A DNA stretch of 64,000 bases from CAWJMN01 sp963844055 (GCA_963844055.1 CAWJMN010000002.1:1674001-1738000); one strand, 5' to 3'; counted from the stretch's first letter, positions 47,601 through 57,351 are shown. Notes: generated from the letters alone by a model not told the origin. Made by a program: numbers and translations.

Positions 47601-48384
47601 GAAACGCACCAAGCAAAAAGTGACCAGAACCACACGCTGGATCGATCATCTTGAAACAGGTCGGAGCCTTCGGAGCATCGGCCGGGGGCTGGGGAACCAA
47701 ACCGAACTCTTCAATCGCCGGATCGAGCGCTCGATCCAGAATGAACTCCTCCACGAAGTCCGGCGTTTGAAGTAGTGCAAACTTCTTACGTGCGGCTTCC
47801 GAGAGGTCCTGATAAAGATCGCCTAGAAAACGGGTATCCCAGTTGGGATCGGTGAAGTCATGAACCAGCTCGCCAGTAGCAGCATCGATCTTCTGAAAGA
47901 AGTTCAAAAGCTCCCCTGCCGCATCACCGGAAAGCCAGTTCGGCAAGTCGTTGACAGCGTTATGCTCACCAAAAATGTCCCGAGTTCCAGGCAGCTTGGC
48001 AAGCTCAGCAAAGATCGAAAGCAAGTACTCTCGGTCGGTATGTTTTGGATTCGACCGGAAGTATAACTCGTGCTCATCCCGCGCCCGTCCCAGACGCTCA
48101 CCCGGGCCTGCAATCTTCGGCGGATCAATCAGCGAGTTATCTTCTAGAAAGCGAATAAACACGCACGACAGAACCCAGGCCGCTGCCGCCTGCGTGATCG
48201 TATCCGTCCGCCAGTCTTCGTAGTTCTGAGCCGTGCGCTTTGCCTTGGCCGCCTTCTCATACTCCGCATGCAGCGCAGCTGGTACCTCGGGAACCTCTTT
48301 TGATTCACTACGTTCCAGCAAATCCGCTTCGATTCGCTGCAGGAACTTTTGCAGGTCGGAAAGAAGAGTACTTCGATTAATCAT
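44650..48384 (-). CDS. pglX: BREX type 2 adenine methyltransferase PglX
   Basis: 1244 aa, intact. Motif I (MIDPACGSGHFLLGAFPRL) is near residue 247, the VDINPFAVAIAKFRLL region near 290 and motif IV (VVANPPYIVPK) near 390. A long C-terminal target-recognition and helical part follows. PglX methylates host DNA at the BREX motif and is essential for self/non-self marking. The gene lies 14 bp after the 283-codon accessory gene. An intact GCTAGC (45909) and an in-frame GCTGAGC (48003-48009) are both present. Confidence 0.93.
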   Translation of the reverse strand: MINRSTLLSDLQKFLQRIEADLLERSESKEVPEVPAALHAEYEKAAKAKRTAQNYEDWRTDTITQAAAAWVLSCVFIRFLEDNSLIDPPKIAGPGERLGRARDEHELYFRSNPKHTDREYLLSIFAELAKLPGTRDIFGEHNAVNDLPNWLSGDAAGELLNFFQKIDAATGELVHDFTDPNWDTRFLGDLYQDLSEAARKKFALLQTPDFVEEFILDRALDPAIEEFGLVPQPPADAPKAPTCFKMIDPACGSGHFLLGAFPRLLERWQRKEPGTNIRELTQRALESIHGVDINPFAVAIAKFRLLLAAMNACNIKRLIDAPGFRIQVACGDSLLHGPNQERRAQERQDLMNFADSATDEELYSHSYPGEDLQIVRALLKPATFHCVVANPPYIVPKDQKLNDWYRKRFSACHGKYSLAVPFLQQIFQLAVQGGFTGQITANSFMKREFGKKLIETVVPAVDLTHVIDTSGAYIPGHGTPTVILFGRNRKAVSATLRAAMGIRGEPSTPITPKLGLVWQSIRSHLDEPGYQNAFISILDSSRGYFHNHPWSIGGGGAAELKENLDNRSSKLSHFVRSVGVMAYSGDDDVFVGQPLSDWQRRGVPLAELQRYVTGDHLRDWFCTTDEYCLFLYDEKSVVLPKISRAASQYLWPFRSILKSGLFFGKTKSQRGMQWYEYAIVMRDRSTRTPVIHFSAVATHNNFVVTRDKIVCNRHSPVVELRPEDHPQQFADIVGVLNSSVVCFWLKQVAHNKGDSTDQHGARTTGDPAFNTFEYSGAMVENIPISKTLPSDRTQSLIELALSIQKYSAYMAIVQHESNLRSSIASCQRSVDAIIAKMISIQEELDWENYLGFELIRDEAEVLTDNPPPLIVGQRAFEIVLARRIAAGEARSTWFERHGSIPITELPTEWPEDYKKLVERRIELIENDPNIRLIEQPEYKRRWNTEPWESQLERALREWLLLRLETYLDFDGRMSEDSPPRHGEGRKGDAGKVGTVNSVPPWSPLSEVAIYSVAQLADAARRDPQFMEVGELYRDDAAFDVQALVEELVLAESVPHLPILRYKDSGLRKRAEWEKTWDLQRREDAGESLGTIPVPPKYISADFFSAGGARNWALRGKLDVPKERWISFPHCEGPDGTLALCWAGYDHLQQAQAISAYYVRVQTEFGGSDDPRLIPLLACLIELLPWLKEWHNDPNPNFDGLRMGDYFEGFVNEEARNLGKTLEEIKAWVPVVTRTKRSAKRTNNP

Positions 48385-48398
48385 ATTTCTTTCCTGAT

Positions 48399-49250
48399 TC
48401 AGCTTGGTTTGTAATCAAGTTGCATATTCATTTCTCGAGCGAGCTCGTCGTACAGAATCTGCGAGAACTCTGCCTCGCGACTGATCAAATCTTTTACCGC
48501 CTTGGATGTTGGCAATATTCTGACATCGCCATGCATAACGCTTTTCCTAACGCATGAGCGAATAATCGCCTGCGAATTATTGGGCAAGCCTGCAAGTGAT
48601 TCCAGATTGATCTTGCCATTCGCATGTGTCTTTGAATGCCGAATAAACTCTACTGCAAGGTGAATCTCGTAGTAGTCGCCAAAATATCCCTTCGCAACTC
48701 GTGCTCGGAGGTTACTTGTGTATTTGAATAGAAGCACAAAGAGTTGGCTGCAATTGCGAGAGGCAAGAACACTGGTAAGCTGTTTGAAATATGGCAACGT
48801 ATTTTTCTTCGCCGCTTTCTTGCCGTATCTCGTTGCAACAGCACGCCGGTCTTTTTGATTGATCGGTATTTGACCACGTTTCGCATATAAGAACGTTGCT
48901 GTTATGCACCTGACAAACATCTCCATGGCTTCGTGCAAATCTACAATGGCATTCGACTGATTCTGGGAATTTGATTCTTCCAAAAGCAGTAAGGTATCGG
49001 GGCCTTTAATAATTTTGCCGCCATAGGAAACCAATTTAGCCTTTGCTGGATCTGGTTCGTAGACGTCGCTGCCAATTACTGCTGCCCCCGTCATCAATGA
49101 CTGTGCAAAACCGCTGTTTAGAGCTCGTTGAACGCGTGCAATATCTCGCCTACTGGAGGCGTCGTTACTCGATGCGGTGAAATTCACTAAGCTTAGCGTT
49201 TGGTGAAAATCAGCAATGAATTCCGTCAGCGTATTCTTCTTAAGTGCCAT
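48399..49250 (-). CDS. Hypothetical protein between pglW and pglX
   Basis: 283 aa, not recognised. It is largely helical and basic in the middle (KDRRAVATRYGKKAAKKN). One segment (EFIRHSKTHANGKIN) shows Arg-x4-His as in HEPN proteins, but no other HEPN feature is clear, so I do not name it. It is within the BREX operon, 15 bp after the restored pglW end and 14 bp before pglX. It is not a core BREX-2 gene and is therefore a candidate accessory effector. Confidence 0.6.
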   Translation of the reverse strand: MALKKNTLTEFIADFHQTLSLVNFTASSNDASSRRDIARVQRALNSGFAQSLMTGAAVIGSDVYEPDPAKAKLVSYGGKIIKGPDTLLLLEESNSQNQSNAIVDLHEAMEMFVRCITATFLYAKRGQIPINQKDRRAVATRYGKKAAKKNTLPYFKQLTSVLASRNCSQLFVLLFKYTSNLRARVAKGYFGDYYEIHLAVEFIRHSKTHANGKINLESLAGLPNNSQAIIRSCVRKSVMHGDVRILPTSKAVKDLISREAEFSQILYDELAREMNMQLDYKPS

Positions 49251-49265
49251 TTTATTTAACCTGTT

Positions 49266-52200
49266 TTATGCTGTTCTAGAGCTATGGACGGCTCGGTGTT
49301 CGTTTCTGATCCACTGGTCTGGGATGCGAGTCTTTTGACCAGGGCTAATGATGGGAATGGCTTTGCCATCGATGAAGGCTTGGTTGTCGCCAGGAATCAG
49401 TATCCAGCAGGAATGCAATCCTCGACTCCGTCCGATTTCATCGCGTATCTTTTCGAGCAAACCAAGCTGCTCGTAGCGCAAGCAAGCCGGGGTAAATCAT
49501 CAAGATGTTTCGCTTACCTTTTATTCCCTCACCTAACACCTGACCACTGACAATGGACGACTCGACAATCGGCATCGCTCGATTGACCAAGACCATGAAC
49601 TTCTTCCAGGACTCAGAGCCTGGCTTGGCATCGGCAATAACGAGCGCTTCCCACCTAGCATTCGCCTTCGAAGCAACGTCGCGCAGCGTATCCAGGACGA
49701 GTCCTTCGACGTCGATGACCTCTACTGAAAATCGATGTTGCAGCTCGCTAACGGCTCGCTGGTAAGACTTTGGATTAGCGATCAAGGCCAGGAACGATCC
49801 TTCTTTGATGCCCCGTTCCAGTCGCTCTTCAAACTGACGCGCATCGGCAATCTCCGGCGTGATCTCCTGTGCTAGGTGACTGGTTGCACCTGATCCCAAG
49901 GAGGTGGCCGTACGTGAAATCGATTCGCTGCTACTAGTGATCGATACAACATCGCGCAAGCGTGCAACGTAACACCCACCTCCCTTGCCACCCGAGTCCC
50001 ACTCGAAGTCGAATCCGGCAGCTTGCAGTAACGTGTCGAGCTGTGGACGGTCTGGGACCGTGGCCGCTTCGGGATACCGACCACTCACACGGTCACGGAT
50101 CATCGCAACCGTTAGTGTAGGTACGCCATAAATCGCACCCTGCGAAAGCTTGATGGCTCGAGATGCATCCATACCTCGAGGGTAGAGTTCTTGCCGACTG
50201 GAAACGGCCGCATGTTTGGATGCAGCTGCGGCAAGCCTCAATAAGCGAGCATCGCTTAGTAGCGAAGTCCCTGCCGGCTGCGACACCTCGCGCAGACGCT
50301 GCATTACACGAGCCGGTGGAACGAGAGGATCTTCTAAAGCCAATTGGTCCGCTAGTTCCCCAAGCCGTCCCGCGAATCCCGCTAATTCATGCGTTAACGC
50401 AATGAAGATCCTGCCTTGATCGCGCTTAACCAAGAATCGAGGCTCAGCCAGTGTGCGTTCTGCCTCAGTGCAAGCACGAGCCAAGGCCAGGGCATACTGC
50501 GTTCGTTTCGGATCATCTTCCACCGAACCGCGCGCAATCAATAGGGCCTCGGCAAGTTCCTTAAGAGCGAGTACTCCGCCTGCAGTCGTCAAAATCTCGA
50601 CAAGATCCGACCGCATTTTGGTGATGGCAACATCTTTGTACCAACGAGCTTGGAACTTTCCAACTAGCTGGCCAATGCGTCCCCGTGTCACATCAACGAT
50701 AGGAGCGATCTCGGCTTGGCTCGGCCACTGATCAGATACACGTGAATCAAAACCGAGAAACGCTTGCAGTGTATCCCTTGCCGTATCTCCTTCACGTTTT
50801 CCAATGCGTGAGATTCGACTAACCAGCTGATCGACGCTCAGGTTAAAGTTCTCAACAATCTCTTCGGCTATGGCGTCGGAGTCAGTTTCCTCCGTAGCAT
50901 CACTACGCTGCGATGTGCCCAACCTCTCCTTAAGAATGCGAACCGCAGCAGCGATCTCTCGACGAGTCTTGTTACCAACGCCACGCAAGCGAAGCAACTT
51001 GCGCATGGGAACGGTCAGAAGATCCTCAACGGTCAATAAATTGGCTCGGTCCAAAGCGTTTGTCGCTCTGGTGCCCAATCCCAATTCAAGAACTGGAGTA
51101 TCCTCCGTAGCAAGCGCGAGCAACTTGCGAACTTCGCTCTCATCGAAATCATCAGTGGTGGTCGTTGGATTCTCGATACCGACGAAACAGTCACGCCAAG
51201 CATCGAGCATGGCTTCTGCATTGTCAAACCGCTCGTCGGGATTTCGGCGAAACGCACGCGCGAAAAACTCCATCAAGTTGTCGCGCAGTGAAGCGTCAAA
51301 CAGATCGCCATCGATGGACGCTTCGCACTGTAAGTGCGATGGATCACTGGCTCCGTCACCCCATTTGGGAAAGCAGCCAGGGCCAGCAGCCATTTCGTAC
51401 AGTGTGATCGCGGCCGCGTAACGCTCGGCATGCAAATCCCAGCGACGCGACTTACGAAGTGGCAAAAACGGATCAAGGTAGGTTGCTGTGCCCGCTCGGA
51501 TGTTGTCGAGCGGAGCTCGAGCTAGTGAGAAGTCAAAGAGGACTAATTCGAGCTGCTTGCTGCTGCCAATGTTCCCGATTGCAATATTGTCAGGCTTGAT
51601 GTCGCGGTGATTGATACCTTGCTTTTCAAGGAATTTCAGAGCGTCTAGCAGGCACTCACCGAAACGCTGAAGCAAGTCAACGTGAAGTTTGCCTTCTTTG
51701 CCCAACCGGCGTGCCAGCGTTTCTACGCGAGGTTCATCATTTACCGTGACAAGTACAGGTCGCATGAGGAAGCCGGCACGATTGCCGATCTCAACCGATC
51801 GGATGAACTCGACAATATTAGAGTGGCGTAGTTTATGAAGGACCTCTCCCTCCGCCTTGATGCGATCATTACGATCTGGATCGATCGCAACCTTTAAGAT
51901 GTATTGCTCGTTTTGCTGCTCGACGAGCAGGCCTACACTCGAAGCACCTTTGCCCAAACGATGCAGCACGCGGAAGTCACCAGGCAGTAACGCTCCAGAC
52001 TTGGCTTCGTCAGGATCATCAACGTACGATTCGGTGTCCGTTGTTTTGGCCTCAACCTCGACCTTCTCTAATAGGTCGAGAAAGTCTTCGACTGAGCTGA
52101 CAAGTCCCTCGCGATCCGCGACAACTGGCAGAGTGCTCCACTGGATCATCTCCTGAAGACTCTCGCTGGCTCCGTTAAGCACTGAGCTAATCTGCAAGCC

Positions 52201-53577
52201 TTTTGTCTCGCGCAGTTTGTTGCTTAGCTCGAGTCCGTTCGATGCAGGTGGAGAACCAGAGAAGATGTGGTATGCGATGGCTCCGAGAGAGAAGATATCT
52301 AGATGCTCACCCACATTATTGTCTGCGGTTGTGGCCTCTGGTGCCATGTAGGCGGTGCTGCCGTCGTCAACAAGTCGATCGACGTGCGACGTGGCTGACA
52401 CAGCCAAGGATGCGTTTGAGGTCGAACTGCTCTCGGAGCGATATCCGACTTGCCAGTTGAAGACTTTGATCGCGAATCCATCACGACCAATCGGTGCACC
52501 CGCATCCTTACCCTTGTCCAGCACCAAGACGCTCTGGGGTGACAGCGATCGATGCACCACACGTTTGTCATGGGCAAATCGGATAACTTCACTGATCTGT
52601 CGAAGTAGGTCGAGTCGATGCTCGACGGTCAATTGATCATGATGCTGTGCAAGGAAGTGATCGAGCCTCATTGCTGCCGGATCATGTTCGAAGATCAACG
52701 CAGGGCCGAGTTCGTGTTCGGTGAATCCCTCGCGACGGAGAACGCCAGGGTGCTGAAGCATCTCCAACAGCTCTGCCTCACGCCGCGCCGCACGCTCGAT
52801 AGTCGAACGCTCTTCGATAGTGGCGCTCACACGAACATTGTAAATACGTACACGTCGCCGAACACTTTTGAGCGTCGAATGGGTTGCTTCCCAGTCTTGG
52901 TAACCTGGTCCTTCGTTTATTAATCGATCCAAAACATAGTCGCTGACCTTTCGGCTGCGTTGCGATGGACGGATACCAGCCTGTTCGATGGCCTGAGCTA
53001 CTATTTTGGAAGTTGGTCGGTCGTAAGTTCCTCTCGCAAACAGGTCAAGTCCATCGCATTCGCGACGCTTGATCGCAGCCATAATCCCGTTTCGAGCCGA
53101 CTTATTACCTTCAGCCGCTTTGTCTCTAAGGCAAACATGAAATTTGGCATTACCATGCAAATCGCATTGCAGATTTTCTGCTGAACAGAACACGAGCGCT
53201 TCTACAAACGGTATCTGCCCCTTACCCTTGGCAGCCTTTTGTCGTGACAGCAAAGAACGGAGTTTTTTAGCCTTTGTGTTGGCAAGGTGATAAGGGTTGT
53301 CGACCGTTGCTAGTTTTCCATCGGTCTCCCAAGTCCATGTTCCAGCATCGCCGCGTAACCGGCCTGGTTTACTTTTGATCTCGATGAGGAAGAAGCCTTG
53401 TGGCGTAAAGACGAGGAGGTCTACTTCGTAGATGCTGCCATCGTCTGCAACAAACTCGAAGTTGGACCAAGCGCGATATGCGTCATGCGATGGGAACTGC
53501 GAGCGCACAAACTCCAGCGCTTCCCGTTCCCATGGGAAGCTTGACTCAGCGACTTTTGTCCAATTTTTTGTAGACAT
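49266..53577 (-). CDS. pglW: BREX type 2 kinase PglW (C-terminal frame break)
   Basis: An N-terminal NERD nuclease-like domain (LLVFTPQGFFLIEIKSKPG) is followed by two kinase-like domains. The first (HRSLSPQSVLVL near residue 345) has Ser in place of the catalytic Asp. The second keeps HRDIKPDNIAIG near 657 and DFS instead of DFG. A helical region with helix-hairpin-helix-like LRGVGNKTRREIAAAV follows. The first ORF ends at 49438 after MIYPGLLALRAAW. A +1 reading gives YEQLGLLEKIRDEIG, then IDGKAIPIISPGQ, to 49266, which suits the PglW end. The break is at GCGC (about 49475-49480), not at the GCTCAGC heptamer. Confidence 0.9.
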
Positions 53578-53603
53578 TTAGCAATCCGGTTCAGCTTGCC
53601 TTC

Positions 53604-53637
53604 GCTACGGTTAGATAGTGGAACTGTTGACCGTAGC
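53604..53637. promoter_or_regulatory. Inverted repeat at the XRE/pglW junction
   Basis: GCTACGGT (53604-53611) and ACCGTAGC (53630-53637) are perfect inverted arms, 18 bp apart. They overlap the 3' end of the XRE gene and the pglW leader. The arm equals that of the palindrome at 30148 but the spacing differs. Confidence 0.45.
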
Positions 53638-53838
53638 AACTAGAACGAGTTGGTGTTCCTTGCAGAGCAAATCAATCTGCCGCAGCGCCAATTTCGAGGG
53701 TGCCGTCCATCCGTTTTCCCATCGGTTCACGGTTGCGAAGCTAACACCGAGTGACTTGGCCATTGCTTCCTGTGTGAGGCACAACCGTTCTCGAAGTTCC
53801 TTGACACGCCAGCCAAATTCGCTGTTCACCTTAGTCAT
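53611..53838 (-). CDS. Small XRE-family HTH protein upstream of pglW
   Basis: 75 aa from ATG 53838 (MTKVNSEFGWRVKELRERL). The HTH reads LTQEAMAKSLGVSFATVNRWENGWT, then LALRQIDLLCKEHQ. It ends 33 bp before pglW in the same direction, so it is probably the BREX operon regulator. The inverted repeat at its 3' end may be its operator or that of the XRE protein at 30217. Confidence 0.8.
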   Translation of the reverse strand: MTKVNSEFGWRVKELRERLCLTQEAMAKSLGVSFATVNRWENGWTAPSKLALRQIDLLCKEHQLVLVATVNSSTI

Positions 53839-54142
53839 GCACCAGTCTCCAGAAAAACCGGGTGGTTTTGCTCCGAACTTGTCTCCGGGGCCAACACCCA
53901 ACGGTGGGGTGAGTATAACATGTGTGCTGAGCGACTGTCTGCAAGGCATTTTTCGCGTTCGGAGGTGCAAACCCTACCTATACAATTGCTTCTTAACTCG
54001 TGATTATTCGAGTCGCATAGAAACGCAGTTTGGACACTCGCATTTGTCCGACAATCGTATGGTTTCACCCAGGGACGTTTGACGTGTTAGCCAAATGCAA
54101 AGTCAAGTGCTTTGAGATTTGCGTAACTACCAAGATTCGCAT
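53839..54142. other. Spacer between BREX regulator and mobile unit 2
   Basis: 304 bp. It should contain the BREX promoter. I see no clear -35/-10 pair. It includes the only plus-strand GCTGAGC found (about 53927), in noncoding sequence. No gene is supported. Confidence 0.5.
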
Positions 54143-54562
54143 TTACTGATGCGATTTTAGCGCCACTTGTGAGACCGATCCCTCTCTCAATAGTTGCTGG
54201 CCAAAATCAATATATTGATCGTACCAAGATGGCTTAGACAGGAATTTCCTTATGCGATGCTCGCTTACCTCTTTGAGCTGTACAAACAGTAGTTTTTCCT
54301 GTATCTCCGGTGCCAAATATAGCAGCCCCATGATCTGCGAAACCCTCGCGGTGCTAACTTGCCCCAGCCGGGCCAGCTCCGACTGATCCTTCACCTTACC
54401 GGTTCGAATCAGTTCGTCGAAATGAATCGCCAAAGCCATTAAGCGCGCAATCCGGGGAATTCGCTGCGGAGCGGTCGGTGCATTTCCGGCCCGCATTTGC
54501 TTGCGTCCCTTGGTACCCCGCACAAAATGCACTCGCTTCTCCACCGTAACCTGATCGGTCAT
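54143..54562 (-). CDS. HTH protein of the recombinase operon, copy 2
   Basis: 139 aa. The N-terminal 90 residues nearly equal copy 1 (ELARLGQVSTARVSQIMGLL). The C-terminus after LAPEI is different (QEKLLFVQLKEVSEHRIRKF). It overlaps the recombinase by ATGA. If the variable C-terminus contacts DNA, the two units may have different site preferences. Confidence 0.75.
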   Translation of the reverse strand: MTDQVTVEKRVHFVRGTKGRKQMRAGNAPTAPQRIPRIARLMALAIHFDELIRTGKVKDQSELARLGQVSTARVSQIMGLLYLAPEIQEKLLFVQLKEVSEHRIRKFLSKPSWYDQYIDFGQQLLREGSVSQVALKSHQ

Positions 54563-55879
54563 TGGGCTACTCCTTCCAACTCTTCATGGATCGACATGGG
54601 AAAGATCCCACGCGGCTCAAGCGTCACGATCAGATCTTTGGCCCGCGCGTCGTAAGCCACCTCACGTACGAACGTTTGCACCAACCACTCCTCTTCGGAT
54701 TCACCGGGGGCAAACGCTGGCATTTGAGCCAGTGCTTTGCGATACGCCGAGCGCTGAACCGAATCTTCGCCCAGCGAACGAATCTGCTCCAGCACGAACT
54801 GCTCTACTTCCAGTGCCGGCAAGGGAGCCGAGAGACAGGTACTCGCCCCCTGCTTCTTGCCGTGGAGACAGCTGTAATACCGATAGCGTTTAACGCCCCG
54901 ACTTGTATAGGTGTGGCACATCGAGCAGTTGCACGCTCTACACCGCAATAGACCGCGAAGTAGCGCACCTGGCCGACTCCGGGCTCGCTGCGCGGGGCTA
55001 ACCCGATTCCCCATGAGCATCGCCTGAACCCGCTCAAACACCCGTGGGTCCACGATTGCCGAGTGCTCCCCCTTATGGATTTCGTCCTTATAGCGCAACT
55101 GGCCGATGTAGGTCACGTTCGTTAGCAGCTGATGAAGTGACGTGCGAGTGAAGGCGACTTCCCCCAACAACCGCCCCTTTCCGGGTCGTCCAAGCCTTGT
55201 TAACCCACCCGCGCTTGGCCAGCACGTCAACGACGGGTAGTAGAGATCGCTTCTGCAGATAGAGCTGGTAAATCTGCTGCACGCGTTCCGCCTCTTCCGG
55301 GTTCACTATCAGCTTCGAACCCTGGGCCGAAACGTCGTAGCCGAGCAGTGGCCTGCCCCCCGACCATTTTCCCTTGCGGCGTGCGGCCGCAATCTTATCC
55401 CGGGTTCGCTCCGAAATGATCTCCCGTTCGAACTGGGCAAACGACAACAGGACGTGCAGAACCAGCCGCCCCATGGATGTGGCCGTATTGAACTGCTGCG
55501 TGACCGAAACAAACGACACCTGATGCTTATCAAAGACCTCCATCATTCGCGAGAAGTCTAACAGCGACCGGCTCAGCCGATCCACCTTATAGACAATCAC
55601 GCAGTCAATCTTCCCGGCCCGGATGTCTTGGACTAGTTGCTGAAGGGCCGGCCGGTCCATGTTCCCACCGGTATAGCCACCGTCGTCGTAGCGATCGGGA
55701 ACGCAGGTCCAACCTTCCCGCTGCTGGCTAACGATGTAGGCCTCGGCCGATTCTCGCTGGGCGTCGAGCGTATTGAATTCCTGCTCGAGCCCTTCTTCCG
55801 TGCTCTTGCGGGTATAGATGGCACAGCGAACCACGGGCGGCTGGGCCTGTTTTCCCAAACGAGGGTTCTGCTGAATCAT
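54559..55879 (-). pseudogene. Serine recombinase, copy 2, frameshifted
   Basis: Start MIQQNPRLGKQAQPP at 55879 overlaps the DUF2924 stop. The catalytic core (YTRKSTEEG, DRLSRSLLDF) is intact. Near 55155 the plus strand reads GGCGACT where copy 1 has GGCACT. This one extra base breaks the frame after GGAVVGGS. The rest (AFTRTSLHQLLTNVTYIGQL through the zinc ribbon) continues in another frame to 54559. Only the core resolvase domain can be made, so copy 2 probably depends on the copy 1 enzyme. Confidence 0.88.
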
Positions 55880-56355
55880 TTGCCACCTCCTTGCAGCTTG
55901 AAGAAGTGAAATCCGTTGCAATGATTCCCGGTGATCGCCTTGGCGACGGCGCTCAAGGAAAGGTACTTTTCGCCGAGATACTCAAAGCCCTCGACGAGGA
56001 CCTTCACCTTGAGCGTTTGCCCCTTGTAGTCCCGAGTAATGATCGTTCCTGGCATGGGAACGCGTTTATCGGCAGTTGCCGCCACAGGCGCTGGCTCGGG
56101 GTCTTTTCGCCGGGAATGCCCCGGCATCATTCGCCGCAGGTCTTCCGTACAGACCAGTTCTCTCGCCCGGGCTAGTGCCCGTTCGCTCAAGCCGCCGTAG
56201 AGGTTGGCCTGCATCCGCCACAGGATGCGGCGGTAGAGGTAGTCACGATTCCGGGAGTTGGTCGTCTCCCCGCAAACCTCCAAGTACTTTTCACGTAAGG
56301 GACCTGTTTTAAGCTGCCGAAGGTAGGCCAGCTCTTTCTCCGCATTGAATTCCAT
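55876..56355 (-). CDS. DUF2924 protein, copy 2
   Basis: 159 aa, closely matching copy 1 with scattered changes (for example PGHSRRKDPEPAPVAAT in place of PRHTGRKDPEPTPVTAI). It is the first gene of the leftward recombinase operon. Upstream DNA matches copy 1 to 56432 and then enters the swapped regulator block. Confidence 0.85.
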   Translation of the reverse strand: MEFNAEKELAYLRQLKTGPLREKYLEVCGETTNSRNRDYLYRRILWRMQANLYGGLSERALARARELVCTEDLRRMMPGHSRRKDPEPAPVAATADKRVPMPGTIITRDYKGQTLKVKVLVEGFEYLGEKYLSLSAVAKAITGNHCNGFHFFKLQGGGK

Positions 56356-56544
56356 CGTTGGCTCCTTGGGATCTCGAACACCGTTAACCCGCTGGTCACA
56401 GAGAGCACGGTTTTTGGAGAAACCTCAAGGCCATGAGAGGAGATAGTTTCGTGAATTATGCGGCTAGTTTTTCCAGGATGGAGGTTAGGGTAAGCTGAAT
56501 TAACCCAGTGAGTCACTGAAGCAAACTTAAGGCGAGAACTACTC

Positions 56545-57351
56545 ATGTTTCGCGATCAACGATTGTTTGGCGAGATCCTCAAAGACTTTGAGCAAGCGCG
56601 AACAGATAGCGGTGTACTTGAGGTTGGGCTGGGATGGTGCACCGATCGCAGCGACATGCAGAAATGCGCTAGTTCTTGGCTAAAATTTTCTAACACACGA
56701 CACGTTACCCTTTGGGAGGACGAAGTCTATACCAACCTAATGCCCATTAGCGATTCCAAAGAGGAAAGCGATCTATATCCGTTCGTTTTCATTTTCGGAA
56801 AGACTGAAAAAGCTAATGCATTCCATCTCAACGCACATCGAGCAGGAGAATTGTTGCTTCAAGAGAAGTTCGCAGAACCGCTTGCAATCTCAGTGCCCCT
56901 CGAATTTTTCGACAAGCCCTTGTATGCAGTGCTGCTCTCCAAAATGTTTAACGCAACCCCTTTCGCACTATTCACCATAGAAAGGGTTTCGCTGTGCGGC
57001 TGCGAGTTGCACATATTCCGCGACGCCAATCAATCGGCTATCGAAGCATTGACCCGTCTCAATGATCTGCCCGCTCAGGCCGGCCAAGGCATTCCAGCAA
57101 ATGGTCCCCACGACGGCTATCTATTTGTTTGGGACGAAGTCCCGGTCACATTGCCCCCCACTCCATGGCAGGTCGTTAAGTTTTTATGGCACAAGGTCGG
57201 CCGTAAGGCACCATTTGACGAAGTTTTGGATGCGATTTGGGGGGAAGACAAAGCAAGCGAAGTATCCAGCAATAACAAAATCCGATCGGTGCAAAGCAAG
57301 ATTCAAACCCTGTTTTCGGACAAGAAACATTCCCTGGAGAATAATGGTTAA
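56545..57351 (+). CDS. Winged-helix regulator, type 2
   Basis: 268 aa. It occupies the same position as the regulator at 15228 but is very different in sequence. The C-terminal winged helix is recognisable (TPWQVVKFLWHKVGRKAPFD, EVLDAIWGED, NKIRSVQSKIQTLF), and the N-terminal domain differs throughout. RBS-like AAGGCGAG precedes ATG 56545. Its product should control the following methyltransferase/terminase genes from the repeats at 57416. Confidence 0.7.
   Translation: MFRDQRLFGEILKDFEQARTDSGVLEVGLGWCTDRSDMQKCASSWLKFSNTRHVTLWEDEVYTNLMPISDSKEESDLYPFVFIFGKTEKANAFHLNAHRAGELLLQEKFAEPLAISVPLEFFDKPLYAVLLSKMFNATPFALFTIERVSLCGCELHIFRDANQSAIEALTRLNDLPAQAGQGIPANGPHDGYLFVWDEVPVTLPPTPWQVVKFLWHKVGRKAPFDEVLDAIWGEDKASEVSSNNKIRSVQSKIQTLFSDKKHSLENNG

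Noticed and set aside
48399..49250. Naming the 283-aa BREX accessory protein as a HEPN toxin
   Set aside because: Only an Arg-x4-His pattern supports it, which is too common by chance.
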